From Acidobacteriaceae bacterium (GTDB lineage: Bacteria > Acidobacteriota > Terriglobia > Terriglobales > SbA1), in the NCBI GenBank assembly GCA_003156615.1, contig PMHI01000492.1, positions 25,658-31,930 on the forward strand: a DNA stretch of 6,273 nucleotides. Direction: 5' to 3'. The translations under genes and the position numbers were made by a program. Numbering within the stretch: the first letter of the stretch is position 1; each line of letters begins with the position of its first letter. This document shows, piece by piece, positions 1-5,479 of this stretch. The notes beneath the pieces are model-generated. The model made no database searches, had not been told where the DNA came from, and saw nothing but the letters and a program-made list of their open reading frames with translations.

Positions 1-939
1 GTGCGCTACCGGATCACTTATGTAGCGCTGGTGCCGATGATCGTGAAGAATCTGGAGCGCGGTTTGCGGGCAAAGTTCGACGAGTTGCCGGCGTGGAAGC
101 GTGCGATTTTGAATCGGATGATCGGCATCAACAAGATGCTCACGCGGACCAGACCGTGGGTGAAAGTGAGCCGGAGGCTGTTGCCGCAGGTCCATCAGGC
201 ATTTGGGGGACAATTGCTGGCGGTGTTTACCGGCGGGGCTTTCATAGAACCTTCTACCTCCCAGTTTTTTTATGATCTGGGAATTCCGGTGGTCAACGGC
301 TACGGGTTGACGGAGGCGGGCACGGTGCTCACCGTAAACGATCTGAAGCCGTTTCGCGCCGACACGGTGGGCAAACCGCTGCCGGGCGTGGAACTCCGGG
401 TGCTGAGCCCAAATCAGGAGGGAATTGGGGAAATTGCCGCCCGCAGCAAGACGGTGATGTCGCATTATCTGGACGATGCCGAGTTGACGGTGGAAACGAT
501 TGTCGATGGATGGCTGCTGACGGGCGATTTGGGACGGCTTGACAATCGCGAACATCTGCAGCTTTTCGGACGGAAGAAAAACATGATCGTCACCGAAGGC
601 GGGAAGAACATTTATCCCGAGGATATTGAGACGGTTTTCGACGGCTTGCCCGTGAAGGAGTACTGTGTGTTCGCGGCGAATTACGTGTGGCCGCAAAAGG
701 AACTGGGGCGGGAGATGCTGGTGGTTGCGCTGCGGCTGGAACAGAATCAGCGCTTCGACAGTACGCTTTTGCACGAAATCACAAGCCGCAACCGGCGATT
801 GCCGGACTTCAAGCGGGTGGGCGGGTACGTGATCTGGGAGAAGGATTTTCCGCGGACGGCATCCATGAAGATCAAGCGGCAGGCGCTGGCGGAAGAGATG
901 GGAAAAACGCTCAAGCGGGGAGCGGTGGTGGAGCTGTGA
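1..939 (+). CDS. Long-chain acyl-CoA ligase (AMP-binding), C-terminal part
   Basis: This is the C-terminal 312 residues of an ANL-superfamily adenylating enzyme, which activates a fatty acid with ATP to an acyl-adenylate and transfers it to CoA. The reading frame is open from base 1, so the start and the upstream ATP-binding (S/T)SGTTG loop lie outside the window; the family is usually about 550-600 residues. Visible motifs in order (residues counted from base 1) are YGLTEAG at 101-107, GWLLTGDLG with Asp176 that normally binds the ribose, the hinge and C-domain motif GRKKN at 190-194 followed by [11 protein letters not shown], and [10 protein letters not shown] near the end, with Lys290 as the expected adenylation lysine. 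The residue before that lysine is Met where Gly is usual. The stop overlaps the lipid kinase start by four bases, suggesting an operon. The long-chain preference is inferred from overall similarity; another acyl-acid ligase is possible. Confidence 0.9.
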   Translation: MRYRITYVALVPMIVKNLERGLRAKFDELPAWKRAILNRMIGINKMLTRTRPWVKVSRRLLPQVHQAFGGQLLAVFTGGAFIEPSTSQFFYDLGIPVVNGYGLTEAGTVLTVNDLKPFRADTVGKPLPGVELRVLSPNQEGIGEIAARSKTVMSHYLDDAELTVETIVDGWLLTGDLGRLDNREHLQLFGRKKNMIVTEGGKNIYPEDIETVFDGLPVKEYCVFAANYVWPQKELGREMLVVALRLEQNQRFDSTLLHEITSRNRRLPDFKRVGGYVIWEKDFPRTASMKIKRQALAEEMGKTLKRGAVVEL

Positions 940-1844
940 ATGGACGTATACCGTATCTGGCGATCGTGAATCCTCGAGCGGGCGGCGGGCGCGGCCGCAA
1001 GATGCTGGGTCCGGTATTAGAGCAGTTGCGAGCCGGCGGGTTTGCCATTGATTTGGCGGAGACGCAGGGGGCGGGGGATGCTACGCGGATCGCGCGCGAG
1101 GCTTATGCGCGCGGACAGCGGCATTTCGTTGCGGTGGGTGGGGATGGCACTTCCTATGAAGTGGTAAACGGGCTCTTTCCGGAGGCGGGTGCTGGCGAAC
1201 GTCCGACGCTCGGGTTCTTGCCGCTGGGAACGGGGAATTCCTTTCTGCGCGACTTCAGCGACCGCGGGTTGGAACACGCCGTCAAATCGCTGATTGCGGG
1301 GCGAACGCAGGCCTGCGATGTGCTGCGGTTGAGGCATCGCGGCGGAGTGATCCACTACATCAATCTGTTGAGCGTGGGGTTTCCGGCCGACGTGGCGAAC
1401 CTGCGGGCACGCCACTTCAGCGGCCAGGGAGAGTTGGGGTACGTCATTTCGATTTTTCTGGAGCTGGCGCGGTTCAAGAGGCGGCCGTTCCCGGTGAGGG
1501 TGGATGGGGAAACGGAGTTTGACCGGCGGCGCTGTTTGTTTCTTACCTTCAACAACAGCAAGTTTACCGGCGGGACCATGATGATTGCGCCGAAGGCCGA
1601 GGTAAATAGTGGCCTGATTGAATACGTCCGTTGGGGTGCGATTGGGCGGCTTGGACTCATGTGGAACTTGCCGAAACTTTATGATGGCACCCACATTGAG
1701 CATCGCCTGGCCGAAAGAAAAGCGGTGAGGCGGGTAGAGTTTGCTTTGGACTCTCCCGTGGATCTGATGGTGGATGGGGAAGTGCTGACGCTGCATTGCG
1801 AGGAGTTGGATGTACTCCCTGGGGCGTTAGATGTAGTGGCCTGA
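936..1844 (+). CDS. Diacylglycerol kinase / YegS-like lipid kinase
   Basis: The protein of 302 residues belongs to the DAGK catalytic-domain family (DgkB/YegS/sphingosine-kinase fold), which phosphorylates a lipid hydroxyl, typically diacylglycerol to phosphatidic acid, at the inner face of the membrane. Seen in the sequence: the N-terminal IVNPRAGGG strand-loop (residues 10-18), the nucleotide-binding GGDGT at 68-72, PLGTGNSF at 96-103, the middle [17 protein letters not shown] segment, and a C-terminal VDGE. Length is normal for the family. The GTG start at 936 was chosen because it begins just ahead of the conserved first strand and overlaps the ligase stop as GTGA. The frame is open further upstream, but that extension would lie wholly inside the ligase and shows no family similarity. 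A GGGGAG lies 13 bases upstream, too far for an ideal ribosome site, so translation is probably coupled to the ligase. The exact lipid substrate cannot be told. Confidence 0.92.
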   Translation: MNGRIPYLAIVNPRAGGGRGRKMLGPVLEQLRAGGFAIDLAETQGAGDATRIAREAYARGQRHFVAVGGDGTSYEVVNGLFPEAGAGERPTLGFLPLGTGNSFLRDFSDRGLEHAVKSLIAGRTQACDVLRLRHRGGVIHYINLLSVGFPADVANLRARHFSGQGELGYVISIFLELARFKRRPFPVRVDGETEFDRRRCLFLTFNNSKFTGGTMMIAPKAEVNSGLIEYVRWGAIGRLGLMWNLPKLYDGTHIEHRLAERKAVRRVEFALDSPVDLMVDGEVLTLHCEELDVLPGALDVVA

Positions 1845-1884
1845 GCCCGTGATATAAAAAGTGAATCGTGGCGGAAGGGGAATC

Positions 1885-2313
1885 ATGTCTGAAAAGCGGC
1901 GAAAGCGGCAACAGGAGCGGGTAGGGACGCCGGATGCCAGCCCGAAGTCGCGCAAGAAGTTGATGATCTGGGGCGGGATTGTGGTGTTGCTTGTGGTGGC
2001 CTATGCCGTGGTCTGGGAGTACCGGAATCACCGCTATGACGGATTCGCCAAGTGTCTGGCCGCGAAGCAGGCGAAGATGTACGGGCTGTACTGGTGCCCG
2101 CACTGCGCTGAGCAGAAGGAGAAGTTTGGCAAGGCGTTTCAGTACGTGCCTTACGAGGAATGTGCGATCAAAGGCTCGAATCAATTGAGGCCGGCGTGCG
2201 CTGCGGCCGGGGTGAAGTTGTTTCCGAGTTGGCAGTTTGGAGCTGCTCAGCCGATTGCAGGGGTCTTTCCCCTCGAGGAGCTGAGCGATAAGACTGGGTG
2301 CAGTTTGCCGTGA
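1885..2313 (+). CDS. Membrane-anchored thioredoxin-like protein (LTO1/VKOR-type Trx domain)
   Basis: The protein of 142 residues has a basic N-terminus (1-25), one membrane segment at about 26-44, and a short thioredoxin-like domain, presumably facing the periplasm. The active site is WCPHC (Cys71, Cys74) in YGLYWCPHC, and FPSW at 113-116 supplies the cis-proline (Pro114). The run AEQKEKFG, the YEEC cysteine (Cys93), Cys105 in the PACAAAG segment and the ending LEELSDKTG match the thioredoxin half of cyanobacterial and plant VKOR-thioredoxin fusions (LTO1) as I recall them. Cys57 and Cys139 are additional. I chose ATG 1885 because GGAAGGGG lies four bases upstream; a GTG at 1861 in the same frame would add eight residues and has no such site. 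The gene overlaps the following VKOR gene by four bases, so the two likely work as a dithiol oxidant pair that makes disulfides in envelope proteins. Confidence 0.88.
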   Translation: MSEKRRKRQQERVGTPDASPKSRKKLMIWGGIVVLLVVAYAVVWEYRNHRYDGFAKCLAAKQAKMYGLYWCPHCAEQKEKFGKAFQYVPYEECAIKGSNQLRPACAAAGVKLFPSWQFGAAQPIAGVFPLEELSDKTGCSLP

Positions 2314-2789
2314 GTGCACCTCGAAATCAGGCGACGGAGGGAAACGTAACTTCCAGAAAGGACAATCAGGCCCTGTTTCTGGCGATTGCGGTTTTGACCG
2401 TCGCTGGAGTGGTGGTTTCGGCGGTTTCTCTCGAGCGACATTATGCAAAGTCGGCGTCGGCGTTCTGCGATTTTGGGGAGAGATTTAATTGCGACATCGT
2501 GAACCGGAGTGAGTATTCGAGCGTGATGGGAATTCCAGTGGCGGCGATTGGCATCGTGGGCTATGGAGCGCTTTTGGTGCTGACCACGGTTTATCGATCG
2601 CGGGCAGAAACGCCGTTGCGTTTGCTCGTGGCGGCATTGCCAGGATTGGGGTTCGCGCTGTATCTGACGTATGTCGAGGGGTATGTTCTCGAGACGTGGT
2701 GCATTCTGTGTTTGAGTTCCCTGGGGCTGATTGCCGGGATCACGATATTGGCGGGAGTGGTGAAAGCGAGGACGTCCGTCACGGATTGA
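2310..2789 (+). CDS. VKOR-family membrane protein (DsbB-like quinone-linked disulfide generator)
   Basis: The protein of 159 residues resembles bacterial vitamin K epoxide reductase homologues, which reoxidise a thioredoxin-like partner and pass electrons to quinone. Four hydrophobic segments are visible at about 20-41, 72-95, 103-122 and 131-151. The redox core is WCILC (Cys131, Cys134) at the start of the last helix. The loop pair is Cys53 and Cys61 between helices 1 and 2, followed by the family motif SEYSSVMGIPVA (67-78). No thioredoxin domain is fused; that role is filled by the gene immediately upstream. The start is uncertain. GTG 2310 overlaps the upstream stop as GTGA, copying the ligase/kinase junction, whereas GTG 2298 would add four residues. 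Neither has a strong ribosome site, which points to translational coupling. The family assignment is firm; the electron acceptor is inferred. Confidence 0.92.
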   Translation: MSAPRNQATEGNVTSRKDNQALFLAIAVLTVAGVVVSAVSLERHYAKSASAFCDFGERFNCDIVNRSEYSSVMGIPVAAIGIVGYGALLVLTTVYRSRAETPLRLLVAALPGLGFALYLTYVEGYVLETWCILCLSSLGLIAGITILAGVVKARTSVTD

Positions 2790-2860
2790 ATGGTTGCTGT
2801 TTTAAGACGCTCCCGAGCTGAAGTCGTACCCTTCCCGGGTGCTTGCGAAATACTTTTCTG
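2790..2860. other. Short intergenic gap with a small inverted repeat
   Basis: This 71-bp spacer separates the VKOR stop from the esterase. It contains a six-pair inverted repeat (2826-2831 with 2837-2842, one G-T pair, loop of five) and a tiny GCTC/GAGC palindrome at 2809-2818. Neither is followed at once by a T-run, so I do not call a terminator. No convincing -35/-10 pair was seen. Whether the esterase belongs to the upstream operon is therefore open. Confidence 0.4.
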
Positions 2861-3718
2861 ATGGGAAAGATCCAAGAGATCAAGAATGGGGCTGAGGCGC
2901 TTGCTGCAGGCGTGCGTGCCAGTGGAGCAGCCGGCGATCTGCGGCTGCATCAATTCCATAGCCGCATCTTCCGGAACACGCGTTTCTTGCGGGTTTGGCT
3001 GCCTCCGGGCTACGACGATACCGGCAATGGAGGCCGGCGCTATCCGGTGCTGTATCTGAATGACGGGCAGAATTTGTTTGAGGCGGCGACTTCTTTCACG
3101 GGAATCGAGTGGCAGGTGGACGAAACGGCGGAGCGGCTGATCCGCGAAGGCGCAGTGCCACCGATGATTATTGTGGGCATCGATAATACGGGCGAAGAGC
3201 GACTTCGAGAGTACATGCCGCACCGGTCCATGCATCCGAGGATGTTGCGGGTGCAGGGAAAGTATTATCCGGATTTTCTAATGAAGGAAGTGATGCCGTT
3301 TGTCGAGGGGAACTACCGGGTGGCGAGCGGGCCGGAGAATACCGGATTCGGGGGATCGTCATTGGGAGCGCTGATTGCACTCTATACCGTGATCGCCAGG
3401 CCGGGAGTGATTGGGCGGTTGCTGCTGGAGAGTCCGTCGCTTTGGGCGTCGGGCCGGCGGTCGATCAAAGAGAGCCGGGCGGTGAGAATTTGGCCGGAAC
3501 GAATATTTCTGGCGGTGGGAACTGCCGAGACAGGAAGCGCAGAGCAGAGTCGGACTGTGGTTGACGATGTGCGGGAATTGGCGGCGATCATGCGACGGGC
3601 GGTTCTCAGTGAGAAGCGATTGCGGCTGGTGATTGAGGATGGAGCGGGGCACAACGAGGGGGCGTGGGCGGAGCGGTTTCCCGAGGCGCTCCGATTTTTG
3701 TTCGGGCAGCGGGTTTAG
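2861..3718 (+). CDS. Alpha/beta-hydrolase esterase (esterase D / enterochelin-esterase family)
   Basis: The protein of 285 residues fits the putative-esterase family (Pfam PF00756 type), serine hydrolases of ester or peptide-like bonds. Seen in the sequence: an N-terminal beta region with RVWLPPGYDD (44-53), the characteristic YLNDGQNLF at 65-73, and the nucleophile elbow GFGGSSLG, in which Ser167 of G-S-S-L-G is the expected nucleophile. His264 in GAGHNEGAW is the expected catalytic histidine. The acid residue is less clear; Glu223 is a candidate. There is no signal peptide, so a cytoplasmic location is likely. ATG 2861 was chosen although no ribosome site precedes it. An in-frame TTG at 2843 would add six residues, and an internal GTG at codon 18 is also possible because the first 25 residues are not conserved-looking. 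The substrate cannot be predicted. Its stop lies one base from that of the convergent GT87 gene. Confidence 0.85.
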   Translation: MGKIQEIKNGAEALAAGVRASGAAGDLRLHQFHSRIFRNTRFLRVWLPPGYDDTGNGGRRYPVLYLNDGQNLFEAATSFTGIEWQVDETAERLIREGAVPPMIIVGIDNTGEERLREYMPHRSMHPRMLRVQGKYYPDFLMKEVMPFVEGNYRVASGPENTGFGGSSLGALIALYTVIARPGVIGRLLLESPSLWASGRRSIKESRAVRIWPERIFLAVGTAETGSAEQSRTVVDDVRELAAIMRRAVLSEKRLRLVIEDGAGHNEGAWAERFPEALRFLFGQRV

Positions 3719-3719
3719 G

Positions 3720-4940
3720 TCAGAGAGGATTCCGCACCAGAACTGATTTCCTACTGAGGTTCCAGATCCCATATAAGAGAGCGGCCATCACCGGAACAGA
3801 AAGCTGGAAGTGTGTCCAGCGCGCGAGTGGCCCGAGCAGTGGGAGTACGAACGCCAGATAGAGGAGGAGTTTGAAGTGGCCCGTTGCGGGTTGGTCGGGT
3901 TGAGCGACGATCCAGTCGGAGAGTAGCAGGAATGCGGGCGCGAGGATCACGAGGTCATAGACGGTGAGATGCGGGGCGAGGAGAACCGTGGCCAGCAGCA
4001 GCGCCGAATAACGCAATGACAAAGAAAGCCGATTCCGCCAGCAAGCGACGGTCAAAGCCGATATGAGCAATGCGGTCGTGAGGTAGAGCGCGAGAGAAGC
4101 CGAGGGCCAGGGAATGAGCATGGTCCAGAACGTGCGCAGCGAGTGAGTTTGGTAGGGTCTGGGCTCAAGCAGCGGAAGCAGGCGGGGCATGCTGAGGAGC
4201 CTGCGCACCCAGTCGCGGAGTGGAGCGGGGCCGTAGTAGAGCCAAGCTGCAGCAAACTGAGTTGTGGCTGAGAGGAGCGCGCCGGCGATCACCTGCCAGT
4301 TGAGTGTGATTGCGAAGACCAGGGCGGCGGCTAGGGCTAGTTGGGGTTTGAAGATGAGACCTCCGAGAGCTAGGCCTGCGAGGTATTCGCGCCGGGCGCG
4401 CTGGGCGCAGAAAGCGGCGGTGAAACAGGCGAGAATCAAGGCGGAGGTTTGTCCCCAGGCGATGACGTGCCAGAAAGCAGGGAAAGCAAGGGCCAGAATC
4501 ACGACGGTGAGTTTGTAGTTGCGCAGGCTGGGGCAGACGCGCCAGATGGCATAGCAACACACGCCGTAAATGAGCGAGGTTAGAGTGAGCCAGAGGACGA
4601 GCGCATAACCGTAGGACAGGCGGGCAAAGGGCGCGAAGAAGATCGAAACCTGCGGCGGATAAAGCGGCAGATAGCGGATGCCCGCGGCAGCCGGGACGCT
4701 CTGCGCCACGAGTTGGGATTGCGCTTTCATGTCGTACAGGTCGGCGCCGCGGTGAGCGAGAGCGAGAGAGCCTAGAGTGTAGAGATGTAGAAAGTCCGTG
4801 CCCTTGAGATTGCCGGCGCGATCAAGCAGGCCAGGCGTGGCCACATTCCATAGATAGGTAGACCAGAGGCAGAGTGCGAGGATGAGGCCATGCGCGCGCA
4901 GGCGGCGGACGGTCAGAGACGAGGCGGCGGATGCCAGCAT
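3720..4940 (-). CDS. GT87-type (DUF2029) polytopic membrane glycosyltransferase
   Basis: The protein of 406 residues is very hydrophobic, with roughly nine to eleven membrane segments, and resembles glycosyltransferase family 87. Members of this family, such as mycobacterial polyprenyl-phosphate-mannose-dependent mannosyltransferases, move sugars from a lipid carrier to envelope glycans. Supporting features: a first helix at about 17-34; then the extracytoplasmic loop KGTDFLHLY with Asp49, the position where GT-C enzymes carry their catalytic acid; LYPPQVSIFFAPF at 93-105; WGQTSALI at 162-169; IFKPQLAL at 196-203; and a late YDLVILAPAFLLL helix. It ends in a basic tail. The ATG at 4940-4938 is the only plausible start before the first helix, but no ribosome site precedes it. 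The gene stands alone on the - strand, convergent with the esterase and divergent from pfk. The sugar and acceptor are unknown. Confidence 0.85.
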   Translation of the reverse strand: MLASAASSLTVRRLRAHGLILALCLWSTYLWNVATPGLLDRAGNLKGTDFLHLYTLGSLALAHRGADLYDMKAQSQLVAQSVPAAAGIRYLPLYPPQVSIFFAPFARLSYGYALVLWLTLTSLIYGVCCYAIWRVCPSLRNYKLTVVILALAFPAFWHVIAWGQTSALILACFTAAFCAQRARREYLAGLALGGLIFKPQLALAAALVFAITLNWQVIAGALLSATTQFAAAWLYYGPAPLRDWVRRLLSMPRLLPLLEPRPYQTHSLRTFWTMLIPWPSASLALYLTTALLISALTVACWRNRLSLSLRYSALLLATVLLAPHLTVYDLVILAPAFLLLSDWIVAQPDQPATGHFKLLLYLAFVLPLLGPLARWTHFQLSVPVMAALLYGIWNLSRKSVLVRNPL

Positions 4941-4952
4941 GAGGTCATGCCT

Positions 4953-4958
4953 ATAATA
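4953..4958 (-). promoter_or_regulatory. Possible -10 box for the GT87 gene
   Basis: Read on the - strand, TATTAT lies 12 bases before the GT87 start codon. A transcript from it would start only about six bases before the ATG, so the message would be almost leaderless, consistent with the missing ribosome site. No good -35 sits at the usual distance. The same bases read on the + strand give TATAAT (4952-4957), again without a recognisable -35. This rests on a single short box. Confidence 0.25.
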
Positions 4959-5009
4959 AGCCGCGCTTGAACTTGATCGTCGAAAGAACTGCGGGCCTTC
5001 GCGATGCTA

Positions 5010-5147
5010 GACCGTGAGCGAAGCGGGAGTAGAGAGACAGCGCGCTCGGCTTTATACGGTCCAAACCCGGAGTCTTTGCGCGACCAACCCCAGGCCCGAT
5101 CGTCGCGTTGTGGCGAGGGTTGCTCGCAACCGGGCCGTAGCCTTTGG
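5010..5147 (+). ncRNA. Candidate structured RNA with alternative helices
   Basis: Helix A pairs GACCGT (5010-5015) with ACGGTC (5056-5061) and continues as GAGCG (5016-5020) with CGCTC (5043-5047) across an eight-base bulge. Further helices are CCCGG (5066-5070) with CCGGG (5130-5134), CCAAA (5061-5065) with TTTGG (5143-5147), CGCGAC (5079-5084) with GTCGCG (5102-5107), and a tight hairpin GCGAG/CTCGC (5113-5117 with 5123-5127, loop of five). TACGGTCC (5055-5062) can instead pair with GGGCCGTA (5132-5139), which would break helix A. The strand is assumed to be that of pfk. Pairing was found by eye and some is expected by chance in GC-rich DNA, so this is a candidate only; I recognise no known RNA family. 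Confidence 0.25.
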
Positions 5148-5180
5148 TCCTATTTCTAAGGGCCTTGGGAGGAATTGTCC

Positions 5181-5205
5181 AAGCCTGGCGGGGAAAAAAG
5201 CCTGG
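5181..5205 (+). repeat. Direct repeat of AAGCCTGG
   Basis: The eight bases AAGCCTGG occur at 5181-5188 and again at 5198-5205, start to start 17 bases apart. CCCAGGC at 5089-5095 is exactly complementary to GCCTGGG at 5200-5206, and its last six bases could also pair with the first copy. This could be a pair of protein-binding half-sites on similar faces of the helix, part of a folded RNA, or chance. Confidence 0.4.
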
Positions 5206-5367
5206 GCTGGATTCATGCCGATACTGGTGCCATACCCGCTCGTTTACTACATTACGTAGATTGCGCTCGAACTCGACACGGAGCGAGCCGCAGCGAAAGG
5301 TTGTGCATCGCGAGACGAAGCCGGGATTACTCCACCGGAAGGAAGCAGATTATCATTAAACTGTGAA

Positions 5368-5396
5368 TCGACTCCGCTGGGGAGTTGTCTTATAAA
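5368..5396 (+). promoter_or_regulatory. Probable pfk promoter
   Basis: TCGACT at 5368-5373 matches four of six positions of the sigma-70 -35 consensus. TATAAA at 5391-5396 matches five of six of the -10 consensus, and the spacer is exactly 17 bases. Transcription would start near 5402-5404, about 77 bases before the pfk GTG. A seven-pair inverted repeat (5369-5375 with 5381-5387, one G-T pair) lies inside the promoter and could be an operator, or coincidence. Confidence 0.4.
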
Positions 5397-5401
5397 GGAA
5401 C

Positions 5402-5420
5402 AGACAGCGACAATCTGTCT
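5402..5420 (+). promoter_or_regulatory. Stem-loop at the predicted 5' end of the pfk message
   Basis: AGACAG (5402-5407) and CTGTCT (5415-5420) form a perfect six-pair stem with a seven-base loop. It begins at the transcription start predicted from the promoter just upstream, so it may be a 5' stabilising hairpin. Only two T follow it, which argues against a terminator. Confidence 0.35.
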
Positions 5421-5468
5421 TTGTGGTGGGATAGGATGGAAGGGATGACGGCGCGACGCTACGAAAAT

Positions 5469-5475
5469 AAGGTGG
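5469..5475 (+). promoter_or_regulatory. Ribosome binding site of pfk
   Basis: AAGGTGG lies four bases before the GTG at 5480. An in-frame TAA at 5468-5470 closes the frame just upstream, so this site and the GTG fix the start. Confidence 0.7.
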
Positions 5476-5479
5476 CACT

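Larger units (their letters stand above)
4941..5479. other. 539-bp non-coding gap rich in inverted repeats
   Basis: This is the longest stretch without a convincing gene, lying between the divergent GT87 and pfk starts. Short open frames here (for example 81 codons from GTG 5014) give no recognisable protein and have no ribosome site. The gap holds several perfect short helices. One set spans 5010-5147. Others are a CTTGG/CCAAG hairpin (5164-5168 with 5179-5183), a CTAC/GTAG hairpin (5247-5250 with 5256-5259) and a GCTCG/CGAGC pair (5265-5269 with 5284-5288). A probable pfk promoter and leader occupy the last 115 bases. I found no match to tRNA, SRP RNA, tmRNA or a riboswitch I know. The region may hold a small RNA, a long pfk leader or a decayed gene. 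Confidence 0.6.

Noticed and set aside
687..935. Upstream extension of the lipid kinase frame
   Set aside because: It overlaps the ligase C-terminal domain entirely and is low-complexity Gly/Ala. The family similarity begins only just after GTG 936.
1017..1796. Long - strand open frame of 259 codons opposite the lipid kinase
   Set aside because: It lies wholly antisense to a clear kinase gene, is rich in Arg, Pro and His as expected of a GC-rich shadow frame, and shows no known motif.
1853..1858. TATAAA before the thioredoxin-like gene as a possible internal promoter
   Set aside because: No -35-like sequence lies 16-18 bases upstream, and the 40-base gap to the previous gene is compatible with one operon.
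1657..2448. Long - strand open frame of 263 codons opposite the thioredoxin and VKOR genes
   Set aside because: It spans two real genes on the other strand, has shadow-type composition and matches no family.
2826..2842. Inverted repeat after the VKOR gene as a terminator
   Set aside because: The stem is only six pairs with a G-T, and it is not followed by a run of T.
5014..5259. 81-codon open frame in the gap before pfk
   Set aside because: It has a GTG start with no ribosome site and no recognisable domain, and it overlaps the helices described there.
5333..5349. Run CCGGAAGGAAGCAG recalling the SRP RNA domain IV loop
   Set aside because: The GGAA loop and AAGCAG side are present, but the opposite strand lacks the required CAGG side and the flanks do not pair, so this is a chance match.
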